From positions 1 through 47,744 of the forward strand of contig JADBKO010000024.1 in assembly GCA_014896355.1 (NCBI GenBank): DNA of 47,744 bases, read 5' to 3'. The position numbers and the translations under genes are program-made. The notes beneath the pieces are model-generated. The model had not been told where the DNA came from, did no database searches, and saw only the letters and a program-made list of their open reading frames with translations. Positions 41,394-47,744 of the stretch are shown piece by piece. How positions within the stretch are numbered: the stretch's first letter is position 1; each line of letters opens with the position of its first letter. Source of the DNA: Bacillota bacterium (GTDB taxonomy: Bacteria > Bacillota > UBA5301 > Bu52).

Positions 41394-42104
41394 ATGGCAG
41401 GGAAAAAGGTTCTGGTGGTCGATGATGAGCCGGCCATCGTGGAGCTCATCAAATACCACCTGGAAAAGGAAGGCTTCGAGGCGCTGGTGGCCTACGATGG
41501 CGCCGAAGGGTTGGCCAAAGCCCGCAGCGAGCATCCGGATCTCATCATCCTGGACGTGATGTTGCCGAAGATGGACGGTTTCGCCGTCTGCCAGACCATC
41601 CGCCAGGAACAGACTGTGCCCATCATTCTTTTGACGGCCAAGGGCGAAGAATTCGACAAGGTCTTCGGTCTGCAGCTGGGGGCCGACGATTACGTAACAA
41701 AGCCGTTCAGCTACCGGGAGCTGCTGGCGCGCGTGAAAGCCCTGCTGCGCCGCCAGGAGATGGATGCGGCGGGGAATGGCGCCCCGGCCAAGGATGAGGT
41801 TCTGACCATCGGCGACGTCCGGCTGGATCTTTCCCGGCATGCGGTGACCGTCCGCGGGGCACCCGTGGACCTGACGCCCAAGGAATTCGATCTGCTCTAT
41901 GTGCTGGCTGCCAACCGGGGGCGGGTCATGACCCGGGATTTCCTGCTCCAGAAGGTCTGGGGCTATGAGTATGAGGGGGACACCCGCACGGTGGACGTAC
42001 ACGTGCGCAGGTTGCGTACGAAAATCGAACCGGACCCGGCCAACCCCACCTACATTGAAACCGTGCATGGCGTGGGTTACCGGATCCGTGGCGCCGGCGA
42101 TTGA
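41394..42104 (+). CDS. OmpR/PhoP-family response regulator
   Basis: The 236-residue regulator has a receiver domain with phosphorylation site Asp54 in LIILDVMLPKMDGF and the switch lysine in DYVTKPFSYREL, then an OmpR-type winged helix (LTPKEFDLLYVLAANRGRVM, recognition helix in TRTVDVHVRRLRTKI). It is close to PhoP, WalR and ResD regulators; the sequence alone does not settle which. ATG 41394 follows GGAGGGAGAG. It is paired with the kinase 166 bases downstream. Confidence 0.93.
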   Translation: MAGKKVLVVDDEPAIVELIKYHLEKEGFEALVAYDGAEGLAKARSEHPDLIILDVMLPKMDGFAVCQTIRQEQTVPIILLTAKGEEFDKVFGLQLGADDYVTKPFSYRELLARVKALLRRQEMDAAGNGAPAKDEVLTIGDVRLDLSRHAVTVRGAPVDLTPKEFDLLYVLAANRGRVMTRDFLLQKVWGYEYEGDTRTVDVHVRRLRTKIEPDPANPTYIETVHGVGYRIRGAGD

Positions 42105-42270
42105 CTCCTGTCCCGGGCGATGCCGGGTCCGCACGGGTCTGACCCAGGCCCGGGCGTAGTCCACGGCCCGACGTTCTCACTTCGAGGAAAGGCGGTTCAG
42201 GGGCTTCCGGGGCCCCCTGCCTCGGGCTCCGGCCCGGGGCGCGTGAAGCGGGTCCGGGACTCCGTCTCCC

Positions 42271-44136
42271 GTGAACATTCGGGTACGTCTTTTGGGCACG
42301 TATATCCTCTTTCTACTGGTTTCACTCTTTTCCATCGGTGGCTTCCTGAGCTGGCGCGTGGAATCCCTTTACTCGCGCACCCTCGATCACCGCCTGCTGA
42401 GCGACGCGCGCCTTTCCGCGGAGCTCCTGCAGCCGTATCTTGCCGGCTCGGCGTCGGCCCTGGCGCAGGAAGTCGGCGGCATCGCCTCTCACCTGAACAT
42501 GCAGGTGGCCATTCTGGACCGCGCCGGTTCTGTCATCGCCGCCGCCCCCGCCGCCGCAGGGCAGGCCGCGCCGGAAAAGACGGCGGCAGGGCTGCCGCCC
42601 GAGGTGGTGCAGGCGCTAAAGCAGGGCATCGGCCGGTCCACCCGTTTGAGCCCTGACCGTAAGGATGAAATGCGCTACGTGGCTCTGCTTTTACCGCCAG
42701 CCACCGGGAGCCGCAGAGCGGTCATGCCCTCCGGGGCCGCCGCCGGCGTGTCTCCACCCGGTCCCCCCCTGGTCCTCCAGTTGGGTCTGTCCACCCGGGA
42801 TGTGCGGGCCACCATGGCCTCCTTCCGGCGGCTCATCTGGCAGGCCAGCCTGTTGGTGGCGCTTTTGGCCTCGTTGGCCGTGGCCTGGGTGGTGGAGCCT
42901 GTGACCCGGTCCGTCGCCGAGATGCGGGAGGCATTCCGGCGCATGAGCCAAGGCAACATGGGGTTGCGGGTCCCCGTGCGCTCCCGGGATGAGATGGGGG
43001 ATCTGGCCGCCCATTTCAACGCCATGGCCGAGAGGCTGGAGAGCAGCATTGAAGAGCTCACCAGCCGCAAAAAGGAGATGGAAGCCGTTCTGACCGGCAT
43101 GGCCGACGGGGTCATCGCGCTGGACCGGGAGGGGCGGGTCATGTTAGCCAACCCCGCGGCCGAGGCGGTGGTGGGCATGAGCCGGGAACGCATGCTGGGG
43201 CAGCATCTGCTTTCCGTGGTCCGGCACCACGAGCTGGAACACGTGGTCATGGAGACGTTGGCCAGCGGCCAGGCACGCCAGCTGGAAACCACGTTCCTGG
43301 CCCCGAAGGAGGCCACCATGCAGGTCAGCATCACGCCCATCACGGCGGCGCCCCGCCTGGAGGGAGTGGTGCTGGTTTTCCATGACATCACTGACTTGCG
43401 CCGCCTGGAGCGGATGCGCTCGGATTTCGTCTCCAACGTGTCCCACGAGCTGCGCACCCCCCTGACCTCCATCAAGGGATTCATCGAGACCTTGTTGGAG
43501 ACTCCTGTGGAAGACAAGGAGACCTACCGGCATTTTCTGGAGATTGCCCGCCAGGAGACAGACCGCCTCTCGCGGCTCATCGACGACCTCCTGGATTTGT
43601 CGCGGCTGGAGTCCAAACGGGTGGAGCCCAAATGGCAGGTCATGCCCCTGGCGCCGGTGGTGGACCGGGTCATGGCCATGCTGGAATCCAAGGCCAAGAG
43701 CCGCCAGGTGGAGCTTTCCGCCCACCTGCCCGCAAATCTGCCGCCGGCTTATGCCGATCCGGATATGGTGGGCCAGGTCTTGATCAATCTGGTGGACAAC
43801 GCGGTGAAATACACCGGTGCCGGGGGGCAGGTGCAGGTCAGGGCGGCTGTGGCGCCGGGCGGCGATATGCTGCAGGTTTCCGTGCGCGACACCGGTATCG
43901 GCATTCCCCCGGAGCACCTGGGGCGTATCTTTGAACGTTTCTACCGGGTGGACAAAGCCCGCTCCCGGGCCCTGGGAGGGACCGGGCTGGGGCTGTCCAT
44001 TGTGAAGCACACACTGGAACGGCTGGGGGGCAGCATCAGCGTCCAGAGCGAGGTGGGGAAAGGCTCCACCTTCACCTTCACCCTGCCGCGGGCCTACGGA
44101 GAACGAAAAGGGCCCTCCGCCGACGCCAAAGCGTAG
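42271..44136 (+). CDS. PhoR/WalK-type sensor histidine kinase
   Basis: The 621-residue kinase has a first helix (LLGTYILFLLVSLFSIGGFL, residues 8-27), an extracytoplasmic sensor of about 160 residues, a second helix near 190-212, a HAMP segment, a PAS domain (about 265-375), the HisKA box with His392 in SNVSHELRTPLTSIKGF, and the ATPase domain (LINLVDNAVKYT, DTGIGIPPEHLGRIFERFYR, GTGLGLSIVKHTLERLGG). The sensor loop includes Ala/Pro-rich runs. GTG 42271 has no obvious binding site, and the 166-base gap after the regulator gene shows nothing else. The terminator of glgA overlaps its 3' end. Confidence 0.92.
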   Translation: MNIRVRLLGTYILFLLVSLFSIGGFLSWRVESLYSRTLDHRLLSDARLSAELLQPYLAGSASALAQEVGGIASHLNMQVAILDRAGSVIAAAPAAAGQAAPEKTAAGLPPEVVQALKQGIGRSTRLSPDRKDEMRYVALLLPPATGSRRAVMPSGAAAGVSPPGPPLVLQLGLSTRDVRATMASFRRLIWQASLLVALLASLAVAWVVEPVTRSVAEMREAFRRMSQGNMGLRVPVRSRDEMGDLAAHFNAMAERLESSIEELTSRKKEMEAVLTGMADGVIALDREGRVMLANPAAEAVVGMSRERMLGQHLLSVVRHHELEHVVMETLASGQARQLETTFLAPKEATMQVSITPITAAPRLEGVVLVFHDITDLRRLERMRSDFVSNVSHELRTPLTSIKGFIETLLETPVEDKETYRHFLEIARQETDRLSRLIDDLLDLSRLESKRVEPKWQVMPLAPVVDRVMAMLESKAKSRQVELSAHLPANLPPAYADPDMVGQVLINLVDNAVKYTGAGGQVQVRAAVAPGGDMLQVSVRDTGIGIPPEHLGRIFERFYRVDKARSRALGGTGLGLSIVKHTLERLGGSISVQSEVGKGSTFTFTLPRAYGERKGPSADAKA

Positions 44137-44141
44137 GGCCC
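44110..44141 (-). terminator. Terminator of the galT-glgA unit, inside the kinase 3' end
   Basis: On the minus strand GGGCCCT pairs with AGGGCCC, with an inner ACGC-TTTG-GCGT stem, followed by TTTTCGTTC. It follows the glgA stop by about 20 bases and overlaps the last nine codons and the stop of the convergent kinase gene. Confidence 0.75.
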
Positions 44142-44159
44142 CTCCGCCTGCGGCCGGGC

Positions 44160-45656
44160 CTAGGCCGTAGCTGCGCGGGCGGCGCCGGTCTGGCCAGCCT
44201 TGGCCCTGGCTGCAGCGTATAGCCCCATATACTCCACGGCGGAGCGGTTCCAGGAGAAATCTGCAGCCATGGCTTGGCGGACCATGCGGTTCCAGGCATC
44301 CCGCCGTTCATAGAGCTCCAGAGCACGCCGCAAGGTGGACAGCAACGCGTTCGGCGTGTATTCCTGAAACACGAACCCGGTACCCGTACCCAGGGCTGCG
44401 TCGTAGTCTGCCACTGTATCCTTCAGGCCCCCGGTAGCCCGCACCACAGGAATGGTGCCGTAGCGCAACGCCAGGAGCTGCCCCAGGCCGCAAGGCTCAA
44501 ACTGCGAGGGCATGAGGAAAAGGTCGCTGCCAGCATAGATCCGTTGGGCCAGCACGGTGTTGAAACCGATGGCCACCGCCACCTGTCCCGGCAACTGCTG
44601 CTGCAGCCGGCGCAAGGCCTCTTCGTAATGAGGGTCGCCGGTCCCCAACACCACCAGCTGTAGGCGCAGGGACGGAAGCTGATCCGCCACGCCCAGCAGC
44701 AGATCCAGGCCTTTCTGGCTGACCAGGCGTGCCACCATGCCTGCCAGGGGAACATCGGCCACGGGCAGACCCATCTCTTTTTGCAGCTCATGTTTGTTCA
44801 CCGCCTTGGCGTCCAGATGGTCGGCATCGTATTGGCGGTAGATCCGGGGGTCGGTGGCGGGATTGAACTCGTGGTAATTCAGCCCATTCACAATGCCGAA
44901 AAGATCCCGGGAGCGCCGGCGCAGAACTCCGTCCATGCCGTGCCCGCAGGCCGGGGTCTGGATCTCCTGGGCATAGGTATTGCTCACGGTGTTCACCACA
45001 TCCGCATAGTTGATACCGGCCTTCATGTAGCTCACTTGGCCGTAGAACTCCACGCCGTCCGGGTGGAAGTGCGTTTCGTCGACACCCAGAATCCCCAGGG
45101 CGGAGCGGTCGAAATTCCCCTGGTACTGCAGGTTGTGGATGGTAAAGACCCCCGCGCTGCGCCCCACGACCGGGTCTTTGGCATAGGCAGTTTTGAGCAG
45201 CAGAAGGGCGGGACCGGTCTGCCAGTCGTTTCCGTGGACGATGCTGGGGGTAAACCCCAGGAACCGGGCCGCCTCCAGGGCGGCGCGGCTGAAAAAGGCG
45301 AAGCGTTCCGCGTCATCCGCATAGCCGTAGAGCCCGTCCCGGTCGAAATAATGGTAGTTGTCGATGAAATACACCGGCACCGTGCGTTCCACATTGCTCA
45401 GGTGCGCGCGGATGAACGATTGCCGCAGGATGGCGGTTTCTCTGCGCCCGTTCACCCAGACCGGGAAATCCCCCAGGGTGCGCAGACCCTGGATACCCCG
45501 ATAGCGGGGCAAAACCACACGCACGTCATTGCCCAGCATGGCTAGGGCTTTGGGCAGGGAACCTGCCACGTCAGCCAGGCCACCGGTCTTGGCAAACGGC
45601 GCCACCTCGCTGGAGAGCAACAACACCCGGTAGGTCTCGTCGAACTCAGGCAGCAT
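44160..45656 (-). CDS. glgA: Glycogen synthase (ADP-glucose type, GT5)
   Basis: The 498-residue enzyme extends alpha-1,4-glucan chains from ADP-glucose. GT5 motifs are APFAKTGGLADVAGSLPKAL (substrate loop), VHGNDWQTGPALLLLK, FTIHNLQYQGNF and the C-terminal MPSQFEPCGLGQLLALRYG. The length is normal, with an Ala-rich tail. ATG 45656 has GGAGGAGAG upstream. It starts 19 bases after galT on the same strand. No glgC or glgB lies in the window. Confidence 0.95.
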   Translation of the reverse strand: MLPEFDETYRVLLLSSEVAPFAKTGGLADVAGSLPKALAMLGNDVRVVLPRYRGIQGLRTLGDFPVWVNGRRETAILRQSFIRAHLSNVERTVPVYFIDNYHYFDRDGLYGYADDAERFAFFSRAALEAARFLGFTPSIVHGNDWQTGPALLLLKTAYAKDPVVGRSAGVFTIHNLQYQGNFDRSALGILGVDETHFHPDGVEFYGQVSYMKAGINYADVVNTVSNTYAQEIQTPACGHGMDGVLRRRSRDLFGIVNGLNYHEFNPATDPRIYRQYDADHLDAKAVNKHELQKEMGLPVADVPLAGMVARLVSQKGLDLLLGVADQLPSLRLQLVVLGTGDPHYEEALRRLQQQLPGQVAVAIGFNTVLAQRIYAGSDLFLMPSQFEPCGLGQLLALRYGTIPVVRATGGLKDTVADYDAALGTGTGFVFQEYTPNALLSTLRRALELYERRDAWNRMVRQAMAADFSWNRSAVEYMGLYAAARAKAGQTGAARAATA

Positions 45657-45675
45657 GCCTTCTCTCCTCCGTCTG

Positions 45676-46800
45676 TTACGAGTTTCTCAGGACTTCCGCC
45701 GCCAGCTCCGGCGCCGTCGGGTTGACGTAGACGCCGGTTCCCAGTTCAAAACCGGCGATGATCGTCAACCGGGGTGTGAACCGCAGGTGCCAGTGGAGGT
45801 ACGCTTCGTGCCCGGGCTCCCATGGCGCAGTGTGCAGGGTGATGTTGTACGGAACCGGACCGAACTCTGCTTCCACCCGTTGCAACAAGTATTGGACCGC
45901 CTCAGCCAGGCTGGTCAAGGCCTCAGCATGGTCTGCCAAGGAGCCGAAGTATGGCTGATGCAGGCAGGGTACGATCCAGGTTTCGAACGGAAACCGGGAC
46001 GCATAAGGGCAAAACATGAGGAAGTACTGGGACTGCCAGACCATCCGGCGCTTCAGCCTGGACTCCTCCGCCACCAGGTCACACAAGGGGCAATTCCCCG
46101 CAGCGCGGAAGTACTGCTGCCCGGCGATAATCATGGCTTCTGTGGCCGGCGGGATCATGGGGGTGACCATCAGCTGGCTGTGAGCGTGTTCCAGAGAGGC
46201 GCCGGCGATCCGGCCGAAATTCTTGAACGCCTGGAAATAGCGGAGGCCGGGAACCCGGCTCAAAGCCTGGTAACGCGCTAGCACAGCCTGCAGAATCAAA
46301 CGCAGGTGATGGATGGTGTAGCTGCCTACTGTGGCATCGTGTTGCGGCGACTCGATGATCACTTCGTGGGCGCCGACTCCGGGCATGTGCAGGTAAAGCC
46401 GGTCCGCACCCACATCCACCGCACCCACATCCATCGCAGGAGCCGCCCGTCCTGCGCCTCCGGCCTCCGATTCTTTCTTCACCGGATCGCTCTGGGCCGC
46501 AGCACCCAGCTCTGCAGCTGTCCCGCCCTCCTGGTCCGGAAGTGCCACGTGTGCCAAGGCGGGAAACTTATTCGGAATCACCCGTACCTCCCAGCCCGGC
46601 GTGTCCGGGGCGTCCGCCCCCTGCGGGCGTCCTAGGGCCAGGACCTCCGGCGGCGTCTCGGATTCGTGGCCGGGACAGAACGGACAGGCCCGAGGAACGC
46701 GCTCGTCAGCACGAAAGGTAAAGTCGTGGGGGCGTTTGCCACGCTCGCTGGCGATGATCACCCAGGTGTTCGTGGTAACATCCTTGCGCAACTCGGGCAT
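45676..46800 (-). CDS. galT: Galactose-1-phosphate uridylyltransferase
   Basis: The 374-residue enzyme exchanges UMP between UDP-glucose and galactose-1-phosphate in the Leloir pathway. The active HxH motif is LEHAHSQLM, with His207 as the likely nucleophile. CPFCPGHE near residue 39 and CPLCDLV are metal-binding cysteine pairs. The opening MPELRKDVTTNTWVIIASER is typical. An insert of about 35 residues near 95-130 contains a five-residue repeat (MDVGAVDVGA). Some members of this group act with ADP-sugars; pairing with glgA keeps that open. ATG 46800 has AGGAGG seven bases upstream. Confidence 0.93.
   Translation of the reverse strand: MPELRKDVTTNTWVIIASERGKRPHDFTFRADERVPRACPFCPGHESETPPEVLALGRPQGADAPDTPGWEVRVIPNKFPALAHVALPDQEGGTAAELGAAAQSDPVKKESEAGGAGRAAPAMDVGAVDVGADRLYLHMPGVGAHEVIIESPQHDATVGSYTIHHLRLILQAVLARYQALSRVPGLRYFQAFKNFGRIAGASLEHAHSQLMVTPMIPPATEAMIIAGQQYFRAAGNCPLCDLVAEESRLKRRMVWQSQYFLMFCPYASRFPFETWIVPCLHQPYFGSLADHAEALTSLAEAVQYLLQRVEAEFGPVPYNITLHTAPWEPGHEAYLHWHLRFTPRLTIIAGFELGTGVYVNPTAPELAAEVLRNS
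46406..46435. repeat. 15-bp in-frame tandem duplication in galT
   Basis: GCACCCACATCCACC and GCACCCACATCCATC follow one another, differing in one base, and encode the doubled MDVGA/VDVGA in the Gly/Ala-rich insert of galT. Confidence 0.8.
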
Positions 46801-47034
46801 GTCTTTTCCTCCTGCTTGGGCGTGGGACCGGGGTCCACGGGTATAAGCTTCAGCAGCGAGGCACAATTTATGCGCTGGATAGTCAGACTAATTCCGGCAG
46901 GATTTGCCAGGACACAGTTGAATGCATGGAGAGGAGACTCATAGGTCCGCGGCCCGGGCGTACAGCTTCGGAGCCCGGGCCGGTGCCCTTCGGGCTGTCC
47001 ACTTCATGACGATCCGGGAAGGAGAGACGTGACC

Positions 47035-47538
47035 ATGCGCAAAATGACAGAGTCCGATCTGATCAACGCTTATGCAGGGGAAAGCCAGGCCCACATGCGG
47101 TACTACATCTTTGCCAACGAGGCAGAAAAAGCCGGTAAGCCCAATGTGGCCAGGCTTTTCCGGGCCATTGCGTACGCCGAGGAGGTGCACGCCACGAACC
47201 ACTTCAAGGCACTGGGTCTGCTGAAGGATACGGCCGCCAACCTGCAGACGGCCATTGATGGTGAGACGTTTGAGGTCAATGAGATGTACCCAGCCTACCA
47301 CGAGGTGGCCAAACTCCAGAACGAACCGGACGCCCAGCGGACCACGCATTACGCTCTAGAGGCCGAGAAGATCCACGCGCAGCTGTACGCGGATGCCAAG
47401 CGGGAGGTGGAACAGGGCAAGGATTTGGATTCGGAGCCTATTTACATCTGCCCTGTATGCGGCTACACGGTCAAGGGCCAAGCTCCCGCTAAATGCCCTG
47501 TATGCGGGGCGCCGGCAGCCAGCTTCAAGAAATTCTAG
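47035..47538 (+). CDS. Rubrerythrin
   Basis: The 167-residue protein reduces hydrogen peroxide in low-oxygen cytoplasm. The ferritin-like diiron domain has AYAGESQAHMRYYIFANEAE and IAYAEEVHATNHFKAL in the first half and HYALEAEKIHAQLYADAKRE in the second. The C-terminal rubredoxin-like domain binds iron through CPVCGYTVKG and CPVCGAP. ATG 47035 is given; GTG 47029 lies four bases after GGAG. It is divergent from galT across a 234-base gap with no clear promoter, and the next gene is the 5S rRNA on the opposite strand. Confidence 0.94.
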   Translation: MRKMTESDLINAYAGESQAHMRYYIFANEAEKAGKPNVARLFRAIAYAEEVHATNHFKALGLLKDTAANLQTAIDGETFEVNEMYPAYHEVAKLQNEPDAQRTTHYALEAEKIHAQLYADAKREVEQGKDLDSEPIYICPVCGYTVKGQAPAKCPVCGAPAASFKKF

Positions 47539-47584
47539 CCCGACCAGCCTTGGTAGACCGGCAGCAGGCTGAGGCGTCCGGCCG

Positions 47585-47621
47585 GCGGCCGGGCTGCCGG
47601 AGCCCTCCTCCTGCCGGCCGC
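47585..47621. terminator. GC-rich hairpin after rubrerythrin
   Basis: GCGGCCGG (47585-47592) pairs with CCGGCCGC (47614-47621) around a 21-base loop, 47 bases after the rubrerythrin stop. There is no T-run, so termination is only possible. Confidence 0.35.
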
Positions 47622-47702
47622 ACACCGGGGCGGACGGTCGCGGCGCCTGGCCGCCTGCCCCGGTGCCCTGACCACAGCCCCCGGCCTGGCATAAAAAAAG
47701 CT

Positions 47703-47744
47703 CCTGGCAACGACCTACTCTCCCAGGCGGTTTCCCGCCAAGTA
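47703..47744 (-). rRNA. rrf: 5S ribosomal RNA, 3' end only
   Basis: The reverse complement reads TACTTGGCGGGAAACCGCC and then GGGAGAGTAGGTCGTTGCCA, the conserved 3' part of bacterial 5S rRNA. The window ends inside the gene. Seven T residues follow the 3' end on the minus strand (47693-47699), a likely operon terminator. Confidence 0.85.

Noticed and set aside
1-47744. CRISPR arrays, tRNA genes, insertion sequences, prophage genes
   Set aside because: No regularly spaced repeats, tRNA-like cloverleaf motifs, transposase motifs or phage structural genes were seen on reading both strands.

Overview
The window (about 47.7 kb, very GC-rich by eye) looks like a chromosomal segment of a high-GC Bacillota, probably thermophilic. 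Translation starts often pair a strong GGAGG-type ribosome binding site with TTG or GTG. The gene content fits that lineage: a CapA/CapB/CapC-type tyrosine kinase module, a GerMN-domain protein, a YunC homologue, a PhoP/PhoR-type two-component pair, an MreB homologue and a good sigma-A promoter. The exact genus cannot be fixed from the sequence. The right edge cuts through a 5S rRNA gene on the minus strand, and the left edge lies in a GC-rich tandem repeat, so this is probably an assembly contig bounded by repeats. No tRNA, CRISPR array, transposase or phage gene was seen.

Layout. 0-3.7 kb: a shortened aldehyde ferredoxin oxidoreductase-like gene (-) and a GH13 neopullulanase/cyclomaltodextrinase (+). 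3.8-14.9 kb: a compact minus-strand run of eleven genes. It reads, in transcription order, SLBB/polysaccharide-export protein, Wzz-like co-polymerase, BY-kinase, PHP phosphatase, ECF sigma factor, small membrane protein, Yip1 fused to a catalytically dead signal-peptidase domain, small three-helix membrane protein, rhomboid-TPR, a 95-aa conserved protein and an Mn-type superoxide dismutase with long disordered tails. 15.0-15.6 kb: a decayed, inverted duplicate of the junction of two genes found at 26.2-26.8 kb. 15.7-20.8 kb: a LacI-type regulator and a MalEFG maltodextrin transporter. 21-25.3 kb: a membrane-anchored unknown protein and sdhCDAB. 25.6-28.7 kb: YunC, YjbQ and two DNA methyltransferases without a visible restriction enzyme. 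28.9-34.9 kb: queG, a WYL regulator, PLP-homeostasis protein, GerMN protein, LD-carboxypeptidase and a solitary CheB. 35-44 kb: glutamate dehydrogenase with a long structured leader, MreB, homoserine dehydrogenase, M32 carboxypeptidase and a two-component system. 44-47.7 kb: glycogen synthase, GalT, rubrerythrin and the 5S rRNA end.

How the parts may work together. MalEFG would import maltodextrins that the GH13 enzyme hydrolyses, and GlgA/GalT link to glycogen and nucleotide-sugar metabolism. SDH, GDH, SOD and rubrerythrin fit an organism that respires but faces variable oxygen.

The most unusual region is the 3.8-14.9 kb operon. A polysaccharide-export control module (SLBB, Wzz, tyrosine kinase, phosphatase) with no glycosyltransferases is joined to an ECF sigma factor, several membrane proteins, a rhomboid protease and a pseudo-signal-peptidase. 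I read this as a candidate envelope-sensing cassette. That reading is an inference from gene order and domains.
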